Below are positions 24,058 to 35,930 of a stretch of 64,000 nucleotides of DNA, piece by piece (position 1 is the first letter of the stretch; every line of letters starts with the position of its first letter). The DNA comes from Heterocephalus glaber (taxonomy: Eukaryota; Chordata; Mammalia; Rodentia; Bathyergidae): NCBI RefSeq assembly GCF_000247695.1, contig NW_004624843.1:212461-276460 (forward strand), in the 5' to 3' direction. Both the position numbers and the translations under genes were made by a program. Under the pieces are notes generated by a model that did no database searches, was not told the DNA's origin, and was given only the letters and a program-made list of their open reading frames with translations.

Positions 24058-25092
24058 ATGAGAAGACATGTAAACAAATCTCAAAACCAGACTCACAGAT
24101 CACCTAAAGCAACCCCAAAGAGAAATGAGATGGAACAATCTGATACTCAACCACCCGGACTCACTGAACTGGCAACGAAAGGATCTGGAAAAAAATGAAA
24201 TCAGAAATAACTTCTCAGATAACAGCAGAGATTGTGCCCATAGTGCAAGACATGATTAATAAATTTAGAGAGGACACATATAAAAATAATAGAGGATCTG
24301 AGGAACATGATGGAATCCCAACATAGGAAACAAATGGAATCCATAACACAGAAGCAAACAGATTCCCAGGAGATTAAAAACTCCATTGAAAGTTTACACA
24401 GACGAATGAGCCAGTGTGAGGACAGAATTTCAGATATAGAAGATAAGATTGTAATTAGTGACAAGAAAAAGAAAAATTTCTTTAAAATAGTAAGGACCAC
24501 AAGAAATCAATCCAGCAGCTGCTAGATGATGCAAAGAAGAATAAAATAGGACTGACCAGAGTCAATGAAGAAACAGGAGAGTGTGCAGATGACATAAAAA
24601 AAACTGTTCACAGAAAACTTCCCAAGCAGGGGAAAAGAACCTGACATACAGATACGTGAGTCATATAGGACTCCAACTAGCCATGAAAAAAACATCTACA
24701 CATAGGCATATAGTAGTAAAGATTCCAGAAACACAACAGAAGAACAAACTTCTACAAGCAGTTTGAGAAAAGAAACAAATCACGAACAAAGGAAAGCCTA
24801 TCAGAATCACAGCAGGCTTCTCAACACCCTCAAGGTAAGATAAGCTTGGAGTGACATATTTCAAGCCCAAAAGGAAAACAGCCTCCAACCCAGATTGATG
24901 TATCCTGCAAAACTATCTTGCAAAATTGATGGAGAAATAAGATACTTTCATGAAAAGGAGAACCTGAGGAACTTCATGAACACCAAACCAGCACTCCAAA
25001 AGATTTTAGACAATATTCTAGGAAAAGACAATGAGGATCACAACCCCATGAAGCCCAGCAGAGCAAATCCATCAGGCACTACAAGAAACTAA
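24058..25092 (+). pseudogene. LINE-1 ORF1 (RNA-binding chaperone), disrupted
   Basis: ORF1 makes the nucleic-acid chaperone that trimerises on L1 RNA. The start ATG AGA AGA CAT matches the copy at the left edge. The coiled-coil-like, Glu/Gln/Lys-rich part is readable at 24307-24470. The C-terminal domain is readable at 24895-25092, with blocks YPAKLSCKIDGEIRYFHEK and KPALQKIL typical of ORF1 C-termini. A two-base loss plus a one-base gain near 24178-24200 shift the frame early, and further shifts occur through the middle. The total length of about 345 codons is normal for ORF1. It is non-functional. Confidence 0.85.
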
Positions 25093-25128
25093 ATGCAAAG
25101 GGGGAATATCCAACAAAAATTAAAAGTC

Positions 25129-28100
25129 ATGAGAATGATAAGTCAATACATATCAATTATAACCATCAATGTTAATCATCTCAATTCATCAATCAAAAGA
25201 AATAGAATGGCAGAATGGGTCAAGAAGCAAGATCCAACAATATGCTGCATACAAGAAACACACTTAATACAAAAAGAAACTCATAGACTGAAAGTTAAAG
25301 GGTAGAAAACAGTACTCCATGGGACAGGAACCCGAACAAAGCAGGAATAGCTATCCTCTTTGCAGATCAAGTGGATTTCAAACCAACACTGATTAAAAGA
25401 GACAAAGAAGGACACTACATACTTGTGAAGGGAACAATCCAAGAGGAAGAGATGTCAATCATAAATATATATGTACCAAATACTAGTGTGCCCAACTATA
25501 TAATACAAATACTAACGGACATGAAAATCAAATAAGGGCTAATACAATAGTAGTGGGGAGCCTCAATACTCCACTGTCAAAAATAGATATATCAGCTAGA
25601 GAAAAAATAAGCAACAAAATACTAGAACTCAATCAAACTCTTGAACAAATGAACTTAACAAATGTTTACAGAGTGTTCAACCCCACAAAATCAGAATATA
25701 CATTCTTTTCAGCTGCACACAGGTCATTCTCAAAAATAGACCACATACTCACTCATAGAACATGTTTATGTAAGTGCAAAGGAACTGAAGTTATCCCCTG
25801 TATATTATCAGACCATAGTGTAATGAAATTGGAGATTGATACCAAAAGAAACCACAAGAATTTCATAAACACATGGAAATTGAACAACACACTTCTGAAT
25901 ACCCAATGAGCCACAGAGGAAATTAAAGAAGAAATCAGACAGTTCTTTCAATTAAATGACAATGACAAAACAACATATTGGAATCTATGGGGCACAATGA
26001 AAACAGTCTTATAAGAGAAATTTATAACAATGAATAGTCATATTACGAAAACAGACTGAGCCCAATTAAACAGCCTGATGCTCCACCTCAAGCTTCTAGA
26101 AAAAGAAGAACAGGACAAACCCAAAGCTCATACAAGGGATGAAATTATAAAGATCAGAGCAGAAATCAATACAATGGAGACTAAGAGAATGATCCAAAAA
26201 AATCAATGAAGCCAAGAGTTGGTTTTTGAAAGAATCAAAAAAATTGACAAACCCTTAGCCAACCTTATCAGAAAAAGGAACGAAAAGGCCCAAATCCGTG
26301 TAATTAGGGATGAAAAGAATGAAATTACAACAGACCCAGGAGAAATCCAGAGGAACACCAATACCTACTTTGAGAACCTATATGCCAATAAGATAGAAAA
26401 CACAGAAGAAATGGACAGATTCCTAGACAATTATGAATTGCCAAAGTTGAACAAAGAAGACCTAAAAATTCTAAACAATTCAATATCAATCAATGCAATT
26501 AAAAATGTAATTAAAATGTTACCAAGTAAGAAAACCCCATGTCCTAATGGCTTCACTGCTGAATTCTACAAGACATTTAGAGAGGAACTGTTGCCACTAC
26601 TGTTTAAACTCTTCAGTGAAATTGAAAGGGAAGCAATACTCCCAAATTCAATCCTGAAAGCATGCATCACCTTGATCCCCAAAGCAGAGAAAGACCCAAC
26701 TGAAAAAGAAAACTATAGGCCAATCTCACTAGTGAACATAGATTCAAAAATCCTTAATAAGACACTGGCAAATAGAATGCAGAAGATCATCAAGATCATA
26801 CACCCTGACCAAGTGAGTTTCATCCAAGGGATGCAAGGATGGTTCAACATACGCAAATCAGTAAACGTAATACACTATATTAATAGAGCCAAGGACAAAA
26901 ACATATGATCATCTCAATAGATGCAGAAAATCATTTGAGAAAATCCAGCAGTCATTTATGATTAAAAACCCTACAAAAAATTGGAATAGACAGTCTCTAC
27001 GTCAATCTAATAAAAGCCGTCTATGAAAAACCAACAGTCAATATCATACTAAATGGTCAAAAACTGAAATCCTTCATACTAAAATCAGGAACAAGACAAG
27101 GATGTCCACTATCACCACTCCTGTTCAATACAGTTTTGGAAACATTGACCACAGCAATTAGACAAGAGAAAGAAATAAAAGGAATAAAGATAGGAAATGA
27201 AGAATTCAAATTGTCATTATTTGCAGATGACATGATACTCTACATAGGAGACCCTGAGAACTCCATCAAAAGGTTTCTAGACTTAATAACTATATTCAGT
27301 AAAGTAGCTGGATACAAGGTAAACACAAAAAAATCAATAGCTTTCCTTTACATGAACAACCTACTCACGGAGAGAGAAATAGGGCAAAGAATTCCTTTCA
27401 CAACAGCATTCAAAAAACTGAAATACCTAGGAATCAACCTAACAAAAAACATCAAAAACCTCTTCTCTGAAAACTATAGCACTCTGAAAAGGGAGATTGA
27501 AGATGACATCCGAAAATGTAAAAACATCCCTTGCTTCTGGTTAGGAAGAATAAACATAGTGAAAATGGCCATACTTCCAAAATGGTGATTTAGATTCAAT
27601 GCAATCCCAATTGAAATTCCAGCAGCATACTTCATGGAATTTGAGAAAACAATCCAAAAATTCATTTGAAACAATCCAAAAATTCATTCTAGAAGAGGTC
27701 TAGAATGGCAAAAGCAATTCTAGGCAACAGAGACATGGCAGAGTATCACAATCCCCAACTTGAAACTATACTGCAAAACTGCTATGATAAAAATAGCATG
27801 GTACTGGCAAAAAAAAAAAAAAAAAAAAAAAACCAAAAAAAAAAACAGACTGGAGGACCAGTGGAACAGATTAGAAGATGCAGAAACAATTCCAGACACA
27901 CTCAGCCACCTCATCTTTGACAAGGAGCCAAACACCCTCACTGTAGGAAAGATAGCCTTTTTAATAAGTGGTGCTAGAAAAATTGGGTTTCAACTTGCCG
28001 AACGTTAAATCTGGACCTATATTTCTCACCATACACTAAAATAAAATTGAAATGGATTAAAGATCTAAATATTAAAACATATATACTGAACTGGCTTGAA

Positions 28101-28953
28101 CAGAGGTTAGGTAGAACTGTTGAAGACATTGGTGTAGGAAAAGACTTTATGAACAAAACCTCAGTTTCCTGTGAACTAGCACAAACAATCAACAAGCAGG
28201 ATCTCTTCTTATTAAAAAGTGTCTGCACAGCAAGAGAAACCACCAACAACATGAAGAAACAACCCACAATGTGGGAAAAAATTTTCTCCTTCTGTTCCTC
28301 AAAGGTCTACTATGTAGAATCTATAAAGAACTTAAAAAAAATCAGACCTCCCAAATTTAAAGACCCAATCCAAAAATGGCAGTCTGAAATGAACAGACAT
28401 TTCTCAGACAAAGAAGTAAAAATAGTAAATAAACATATGAAAAAATCTTCAACATCACTGGTCATTTGAGAGATGCAAATGAAAACAGTGCTGAGTTTCC
28501 ACCTCACCTCAGAAAGAATGGCTGGTATCATGAATTCAAACAATAACCAATGGTGGCAGGGCTGTGGGGAAAGAGGAACCCTGCTCCACTGCTGATGAGA
28601 TTGTTAACTGGTGCAACCACTGTGGAAATCAGTGTGGAGATACCTCAAAGACCTAGGATTTGAAGTTCCATTTGACCCAGCTATTCCCCTGCTAGGTATC
28701 TTCCCAAAGAATTAAAAGAATCATACCACAGGGATATATGTGCACCCATGTTCATAGCAACACAATTTGTGATAGCTTAAACTTGGAAGCAGCCCAGTTG
28801 CTCATCAACTGAAGACTGGATAATGAAAATGTGTTTTTTTAATAAATGGAGTACTACTTAGCCATAAAAAATGAGAAATTAGAGACATTTAAAGCTAAAT
28901 GGATGCACATTGAGGTGATATTCTTAAGTGAAATAAATAGGACACACGTGTAA
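25129..28953 (+). pseudogene. LINE-1 ORF2 (endonuclease-reverse transcriptase), disrupted
   Basis: ORF2 supplies the nicking endonuclease and reverse transcriptase for target-primed retrotransposition. The endonuclease domain is visible at 25150-25840, with QETHL at about 25251 and the catalytic SDH at about 25808. The reverse transcriptase spans roughly 26400-27500, including KENYRPISL (about 26704) and the FADDM active-site motif (about 27220). The C-terminal Cys/His segment near 28560-28660 begins with GCGERGTLLH. Stops or shifts occur at about 25303, 25532, 25907, 26050, 26906 and others, so the readable pieces are in three frames. Two local oddities are a 22-bp duplication at 27645-27688 and an expanded A tract at 27809-27845. 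No active protein is possible from this copy. Confidence 0.9.
27809..27845. repeat. A-rich expansion inside L1 ORF2
   Basis: 24 A, then CC, then 11 A, located where ORF2 normally has a short 'gcataaaaacag' coding stretch. Slippage growth after insertion is the likely origin. Confidence 0.9.
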
Positions 28954-29465
28954 ATAATGAATTGTTTTTCTAGTGTGAGAAACTGAAAGTGTTAATGAGG
29001 ACTAAAATGTATAATAGATAATATGAAATAGGAAGAAAAAGGGCAAAGAGGGAATGGAATTCATTGAGAAAATGAAAAAAATGGAAACAAAGTCTTTGTA
29101 AATATGGAGGGATGGAGGGGTTGAAGGGAGGGCAGGGGAATGGGGAAAAAATAAGAACCAGGAGAGATCATGTAAAGGTGCAAATTTCAAATGATGAATG
29201 TCATTATATTGTATATCTAAAATGTACCAATAAAATTAATTTTGAAAAAGTAAAGATGATTTCTTTCATTATACATTGTGAGTTTTCATAGCACAAAAAT
29301 GAATAAATAACAAATTCTAGTAGAGAACACTGGAAAATAAAGCCATATGATGATACCAAGAACTATATGATTACTTTATTGTTCATTCTTGTAATCTAAG
29401 GGAATATAAATATTTCACTATTTCTGTGTGAAATATTTCGCTATGATGCAAGTTACTCATTCTCA

Positions 29466-30420
29466 TACTATCTTAGTTTATTTTCTGTTACTATAACAGA
29501 ACACCACAGAAGGGGGAATTTATTAACAAAAGAAATTTGTTTCTCACAGTTCTGGAGTCTGGGAAGTCATGCCAAGGTGTTAACATCTGGCAAGGGCCTT
29601 CATACTGCTTCATCTCATGCTTGGAAGCAGAAGTGGCAGAAGCTTTGGAGATACAGAGAATGATGGCTAACTTATGTGTTTGTTAAGAGCTTGCTCCAAC
29701 AATAACTAACCTACCCTCCCATGTTGACTTTAATTCCTCTATGAGAGCAGATCCCTCATGACCTAATCACCTTATAAAGAATTCACATATTATTTAAAAA
29801 GAAAAGAATTTAATTATGATAGTAATCAAATTCCAGCATGAATCTTCGGGAGACATTCTGGCCATCACATTCTTCCCCTGGTCCTCAAAGTCATGTCTGT
29901 TCACATTCAAAATGCATTCCTTTATTTCTAATAGCCATTATGCCTTTGTTCTTCACAGAACAAAATCAAAAGTCTAAAATTTCATCTAAACACAATATAA
30001 ATGAAGCTCAAGGCATGATTCAACCTGTGGCAAATTGCCTCCAACTGTAAGCCTGTGAAATCAAAACAAGTTACCTATTTCCAAAATATAAGGGTGGGCA
30101 TGCCTTGCACACATAAGATAAATGTTCGCATTCCAAAAGGAAGAAATGGGCAAGAGAAAAGGGATACGTGATTCCAACAACAACACAACAAAATTAAATC
30201 TTAAAGCTGGAAAATAAACTTCGATTCCAAGTCTCACTTCCAAGGCTTCACTAGGCTCAGTCTGCCCAGCATCATGAATTTGGGAAGGGACAGTCAGACC
30301 ATAGTAGAAACTGCATAGCAGTGGTGGTGAACCTTTTAGAGCTTTCAGTGATACAAACAGCCCAGTGAGGGACATGGCCCATAGGTTCGCCACCACTGCC
30401 TTACAGGACTTGGGGTATGT
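29466..30420 (-). mobile_element. MaLR LTR plus internal-region segment
   Basis: 29466-29869 is a reverse-complement LTR. Its blocks are 'ctgttactataacagaacacc', 'tctcacagttctggagtctgg', 'tcatgacctaatcacc' and an end at 'ggccatcaca'. It continues without a break into MaLR internal sequence ('cttcccctggtcctcaaagt', 'aatcttaaagctgg', 'ccaagtctcacttccaagg'). It carries no coding capacity. An 80-bp hAT-type MITE is nested at 30319-30398. Confidence 0.8.
30319..30398. mobile_element. 80-bp hAT-type MITE
   Basis: The terminal inverted repeats are CAGTGGTGGTGAACCT (30319-30334) and its complement at 30383-30398, matching at 15 of 16 bases. The 8-bp flanks ctgcatag and ccttacag agree at 4 of 8, and three of the four differences are C/T, as a decayed 8-bp hAT duplication might look. 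The ends resemble non-autonomous hAT families found patchily in tetrapods. It interrupts MaLR internal sequence. Confidence 0.6.
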
Positions 30421-31589
30421 CATTATTTTCTAAAGTATCAAGTACTATAATGTCATTATGTAATGCACCCAACAAATTCCCCATTATAATGCTTCTTTCC
30501 GAGTTAGGGATATCCAATAACTTCTTGGCTTCTTTCTCTCATTTGCCTTCTCACTTCTTCTCTGGGGAAGGAAGAATGACATATTTTTAATTTGGGCCAG
30601 AATTGTTGGCTCAAATGCCTTCCATGTCATTTAGAGGGCATGCATTCTGATCTGCTACTGTTTGAACCTTGGAGTTCCCAGTGGCAGATATTTGAAACAG
30701 GCAAATTTAAGGACAAATTAATGTTTATTACATATTTAATAGTATAAATCATTTCTCCTTTAGAAACCTTATTCCTTCTAAGAAAAAGAATTAGTTGGAA
30801 ATATATATGCATACGTAGGCAGCAGGAGATTTTATATAATATGTGGATGTAAGAATTCTCTTGGAAAAAATAAAACCAGGAAAAAAGACTCAGTGGACCA
30901 CCCTGCCCATGACAGGGATGGCTGGAGCTGAGCAGCATATATCTGTCCACAAGGTAGCTCCTACCCTATCTGTTCTACTCTCCTCCGTCTGTCATATTCC
31001 CCAGCCCCATTACATTCCGGGATGTTATCAGCTTGACAACTGCTTCAACTTTTATTATACTCTAGCAATTTTCTCTGAAGATGGAGTACATTTCTAAAAA
31101 AAAAAGCAAAATTCATTGCAGAATCACCTTCATGGGATGTGGTTTGTATAAGGCCCAATGACCAATCATTCTCACCAGCAATATTCCCTCATTAGCAACG
31201 TCAGTGCTAATAATGTAAATATATCAGTTCTTAATGAATTTTTATAGATTCAGCAGCAGCTGCTCATGCAGCACTTGGGATAGAAGACATTTGTTATGGT
31301 AAATAATGTGAAGTGAAGAGGGAAGAGGTAGAATTAGGCTTATCAGTGGTGTGGGCCAACAAGGTTTTGCATAACTAGGGAAGAAGAATTTAGTGGTCTT
31401 TGCCGCTATGGCAAATTCAAAGAGGACAAGGTGGCCAGGCCTTATGCTGCCCAGCTTATTCTGCAGTAGGCTTCGAAGTAGATCCTTGGGTTGGACAGCA
31501 GGAAATGCCTGCATCTTTCACACCTCTGCAGCCTGGCTGAAGTTTCTCCAGAAAGGGGCTTGGGTGACCCTACCACACGTATTACTCTA
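30421..31589. other. Unassigned non-coding DNA
   Basis: No clear gene. 31110-31580 is a moderately GC-rich, non-repetitive-looking island with short frames on both strands and no recognised product. Confidence 0.4.
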
Positions 31590-31994
31590 AAGCTTTAATA
31601 CCCAACAAAAGTCGGTATCAAACTGGACCAGTTGACTCTAAAATACATCTGGATATTAAAAAAAGATGTGTGAGAATAGGCAAAAATAACACTCAAATGA
31701 ACAAAAGAGGAAAACTTGCCTTGTTAGATTTCAAAACATTGGTATAAAAGTCAAGTAATTAAACTCATGTCATATTGGAAGAAAAAATATATTAAAGGAG
31801 GTAAAAATAACAAATGGAGGTCCAAGAGAGCAAAGCACATATGGAAAATGAACAGAATGTATGGGATATGTCAAATCAGTAGGAGAAAAGCATTGTTCTA
31901 CGAATCATGTGGACATAATTGCTCACTCATTCAAATAAAATGTACATTTTGAATCACTATGACATTTGCAGAAATTTTAGTTGGGCTAAAGAGC
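31590..31994 (+). mobile_element. Ancient L1 (L1M-like) ORF2 fragment, part 1
   Basis: A diverged ORF2 block order is readable ('taaaatacatctggatatta', 'aataggcaaaaataacactc', 'gttagatttcaaaacattgg', 'aagtcaagtaattaaa'). It is interrupted at about 31995 by a DNA-transposon-like insert and resumes after 32310. Confidence 0.6.
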
Positions 31995-32305
31995 AAACAT
32001 AAAATACAGTGGATCCTTGACTTATGAACTCAATTCATTCGCAAGGCCTGGGTGTAACTTAGGTTGGTCAACGAAGGCTCAGGCTCCTCTGCACAGTCTT
32101 CAAAGTCTCTCTCCTGAATACAGGCAGATCTCAGTGTCCTTAGAGAGACATTGGCCCAGGATTTCTCAATTAACCCCACACAGGAAAGGATGTTGTCATG
32201 TTCCTTCCAGAACTCTTTAAGGGTTAAATCTGTATCTGAGACCATCTGGAAGCACAAGCTGCTGGTATTTGGGTCGTAACTCAAGACTTTGTTCATAAAT
32301 TAAAA
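31995..32305. mobile_element. DNA-transposon-like insert, family uncertain
   Basis: The left end has 'cttgacttatgaactcaattc'. The right end read in reverse has 'ttaatttatgaacaaagtct' followed by 'gagttacgaccc'. They form imperfect inverted termini, and the insert splits an L1M copy. A Tigger- or hAT-type element is likely. Confidence 0.4.
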
Positions 32306-32309
32306 CTAA

Positions 32310-33010
32310 AATTCTAGTCATAGTTGTTCATATGTCAGGCCAGTCTTAACTTGAGGGTCAAATGTAATTCCCCAAAGAAGCATGGCGTTGTACAAACAAG
32401 TTAAGCTATAATGAGTTATAACTTATTTTGTAATTCTTTGTTGAGTGGAGAAAAGCATCAAACTCCAGATCCCAGGTCTATTAGAAGGACTGATAGATTT
32501 TACTAGAGGAAAGGGAAAACTATTAAAAAAACACAAACAAAATAAAAAGGCAAAAGATCAGTAAAAATTATTTGCAGCATATACAATACATCCAGTATAA
32601 GGGCTTCTATCACATACAAACCCCTAAAGTCAGTATGGGAAAGAAGTATAACAGAAGTGTGTATGAAGAATGTCTACAGGCATTCAGACTATATGCAAAG
32701 AGCTCACACACAAAAGTAGAGTCAAATCCATAATCAGATAACTCAAACCTCACTGGTAGACATTTTTCAGCTCATCATATCCTGCTCATTTAAAATGATT
32801 GATAGTCATATCTAATACTGGCTACACTCTCAGTCAATGTGCATTCTCATAACTATTTCTAATAGTATAAATTGTTGCAGCCTTTTTAGAGGGCAGTTTG
32901 GGCAATATTTTTCAAAACTGACATTCCCCAAAATCGGCTTGTCTGTAGAAATATGTGAGATACAAATATAAGTTGGTGCCTTTCCTTCTTTTATATGTGA
33001 AAACAATTGT
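32310..33010 (+). mobile_element. Ancient L1 (L1M-like) fragment, part 2
   Basis: It continues part 1 ('aaattatttgcagcatatac', 'agtataagggcttctatcac', 'gcagcctttttagagggcag'), matching the ORF2 3' portion in order and strand. It is strongly diverged. Confidence 0.55.
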
Positions 33011-33089
33011 AAGTGACTTGGGGAAATGGTTAAACCAAAAATAGTTTATCAATAATATTTTCAGAGTGGAGAAGTGCTCAGGTATGTTG

Positions 33090-33360
33090 CATTATGAAAG
33101 GACCCCAAATCCCAGTGGATTAAAGCAAAAGGTGATTTCTTACTCACCTGTAGCCCTTGGTTGGTTGGCCTTGTGTCCTCACCTAGAGTGCAGGTGAACA
33201 CAGTCCCCAGTAGCAAAGAAGGTGTGGTGATTTATAGACAGCTCAGCTCTTAAAGCTTCTATCTTTGGGATTTCACTCTTAAGGACACATCTAACCTCGA
33301 AGGCAGTGCGAGTTAAATGTACTTTTGCCTCTAAGGAACACTAGAGGAACGACCACACTG
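33090..33360 (-). mobile_element. Possible ancient LTR-like repeat
   Basis: Blocks such as 'aaaggtgatttcttactcacc' and 'ctcttaaagcttctatct' resemble an old mammalian interspersed repeat read in reverse, but I cannot assign the family. Confidence 0.3.
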
Positions 33361-33996
33361 TGGAATGTAAAATACTCCAACTGGAAAGTATGACGCAGAT
33401 AAATACCTTCATATTTTCATTAAAAATCGTCTATTTAAACACCATGGCTATTTTGAATAGCAATGTATATAGATGTGCTTGCATATTCACATACAAAAGA
33501 GTTTCAAATAGCGAAAAAAGTCCCGAATAAAAGAGTTGTGGTACATAGTAAGTTGGGAGTAGGGATGGAGTCCTTCTTTTACATAATACATCATAATATA
33601 CTGCTCAAACTGTAATTTTAGAAATACACTAATACATTATACACTTGATTTATTTTTTTAAAACTACCACAAGTTCTTGAATCTTGTTTTTCTACTTTTT
33701 CAGATAAGGGAAAAGTTGTCAAGAGGTGAACTGAAAAAATAAAAAATTCCCATTTACAAATGGTATGTCCCAAGGAATATTTCAGTGAACCTATTGTTCA
33801 TTTTGTTGTGTATCAATAAGTATTTATCTGGGTATACTCTATATTTTATAAATATCAAGAAATATTTGTGTAGACTGATGAGGATGGCTGCTCTAATAGC
33901 TGTCCCTGGATGAAAATGTCATTAGTTTTTAGTCTTTTCACACCCAGATATATTTTGTTGGAGAACTTTAGTCCCTAGCCTCTTTTTTCTGGCCTC

Positions 33997-34246
33997 ACAG
34001 GGTAACTGGGCTCGATAGGTAGTGCACCTCTGTAATCCCAGCACCCCGAGGCACTGAGGCAGGAGGATGGCAAGTTTGATCCCAGCCTGGGCAACCCAAT
34101 AACTTAGCAAGACATTGTCAAAAAAGAAAGAAAGAAAAAGAATAGGCAGGGGGTGTAGCTTAGTGAGAAGGCCCTGGGTTCAATCCTCAGTGCTGGAAAA
34201 CAAAAAGCAAAACAACCAGGAAACAAAAAAGTTATTTAGGAAAAAA
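33997..34246 (+). mobile_element. B1-dID dimeric SINE
   Basis: The left monomer is B1-like (7SL-derived): 'cacctctgtaatcccagcac', 'ctgaggcaggaggat' and 'cccagcctgggcaac'. An A-rich linker joins it to an ID-like right monomer with 'gggggtgtagcttagtg' and 'gggttcaatcctcagtgctgg'. 10-bp target-site duplications, ttctggcctc, lie at 33987-33996 and 34247-34256. This composite points to a non-muroid rodent. Confidence 0.88.
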
Positions 34247-34259
34247 TTCTGGCCTCTTT

Positions 34260-35195
34260 CCTCAGTAGTAATCACTGCGTGCATACAAATATAGCAGATT
34301 GCTAACTCTCATAAGCACATTTGGACTTTCTTAATTCTTAAGTTGTTTTAATAGGCATTAGTAAAATTGCCTGTAGTTAGGGGCAGGTGAGAGCCCTATG
34401 TCCATAACCTTACTATTAGGTGGTCTGTTATACTTAAAACAGGTCTCCAGAATTTGGCCACACTTCTAGGCAGCTGTCAGCAAGCAGATCCAAATACAGT
34501 TGTGCGACCAGTTGCACAAGATCACAAAGGGCTCCACTGTCTGTCTCTCAGTCTCGCAATGAACCTGTCCGAATGGAAGGCTCCCTAGATTGAGGCGAGT
34601 CCATATTCAAGGACAGCCATCAGCTCAGGGACACAATCCTGTGCAGCACATGTGCCTCAAAGCAGAGTCAGACACACAAGTCATCCAAACCTCGGGTGCA
34701 CTTTGAAGATCAAGGTGTGCTGGATTCTGAGACAGAGTTCACAAGATGGTGAGGTTGTGGGGTAGTGCTCGTGCCTTGAGCATTACTCCACCTACAAAAC
34801 ACAGTCTCTAAATCCACTCTACTAATTTAACTAGCTCTGGTGCTGCCTGGAGATCCAGCCTGCTGAGGCATTTTCAGAGCCTCCCTGTAAAGTGTGGATT
34901 TCTGATTACAATCTCTATAAACACCTGCTCCTGGACTATGTGTGCTTTAAGGTAGATCCAACAGGAACTCAGCATTACTAGGATGAAGATTTAAGCAAAG
35001 ACAGAGCCACCACTGCCTATAACAAAGTGATTGCATGCAGCATACCTGTTGGCATCAGGGCCAGGACAGTAACAGTGGATCACATAGTATAACCAATTAA
35101 TCTTTCTATATTTTATTATCACCATGTTGCTGGGGTGGCATGTGACTAAACGCTGTTAATAAAATCTTTCCTGAAAAAGCTTTTGTTGGTCTAAG
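34260..35195. other. Unassigned, moderately GC-rich non-repetitive stretch
   Basis: About 34380-35180 is compositionally richer than its surroundings and contains an AATAAA-type signal near 35160 ('gttaataaaatctttcctg'). No open frame over about 60 codons and no recognised protein is found. It could be an old processed copy or an LTR, and I cannot decide. Confidence 0.35.
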
Positions 35196-35818
35196 TTCTA
35201 AACAATGATAGATTAATAACAATAATATATGTACACATCAAATTAGCCATATGTATTGCATACTTTTAATAAGCACCGTGCTCTAATTGGAAATTAATTA
35301 AGCTAATCCTTAATTATACAGTGGGCTCCCACCATACACATACTTAACCTCAAGCATTTTTTAGGAATATAAATTTACACTGATTCTGAGTTATTTGTGT
35401 TTACTTTAGGCAGAATTTATACCTCCATCCCTGTGGTGCTCTGTAAGCTTCTATGTAAACAGGTGATCCTAAATAAATGATTCTTGTCTATCATTTTAAA
35501 GACAATGAAAAAAATTTGAGTTATTTTACTGTGTTATGCTAATCTATAAGAACAAAAGAGTTGAGATTGTGTTTAAAATTTTAAACTTTGAAACAGTATG
35601 AACTATAAAGTGTGATTTGTTTTTGTTTGATAAGAATTAATTTTAACTTGCACAGGGAACAATTTACTGAATGTAAATAACACACTACATTCATCTCAAT
35701 GAAATTCATATGAATTTTATATATTGAAAAATTAAATTTAAATTTTTTCTTCTTTGTTAGTTATCTTCCTAAAGAGAAAAATAAAATGTTACAATAGTGA
35801 TATAATTTAGTAATAGCT
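35196..35818. other. Unassigned AT-rich DNA
   Basis: No features seen. Confidence 0.4.
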
Positions 35819-35833
35819 TAGATTGTACTTTTT

Positions 35834-35914
35834 TTTTTTTTGTACCGGGGATCAAACTCAGGTCCTTGCACTTGCATAGCAGGCGGTGAAACCACTGAGC
35901 TAAATCCTCGGCCC
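35834..35914 (-). mobile_element. ID-type SINE
   Basis: The reverse complement starts gggccgaggatttagctcag and has 'gagtttgatccccggtac' and an A tail (poly-T on the plus strand). The direct repeats attgtacttttt flank it at 35822-35833 and 35919-35930. Confidence 0.9.
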
Positions 35915-35930
35915 ATACATTGTACTTTTT

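Larger units (their letters stand above)
23784..29244 (+). mobile_element. Near-complete LINE-1, inactivated
   Basis: An approximately 5.46-kb L1 with 5' UTR repeats, ORF1 (24058-25092), a short spacer, ORF2 (25129-28953) and a 3' UTR ending 'ccaataaaattaattttg'. It is flanked by a 16-base target-site duplication with one mismatch: aaaaactaaagatgat (23768-23783) and aaaaagtaaagatgat (29245-29260). Both ORFs carry several stops and frameshifts. The tail is very short. Gene order and 3' UTR match the two other L1 copies in the window (0-1 kb and 38.6-38.9 kb), so these share a lineage. Confidence 0.93.

Noticed and set aside
27720..27941. Phe-rich minus-strand frame
   Set aside because: Antisense of the expanded A tract inside L1 ORF2.
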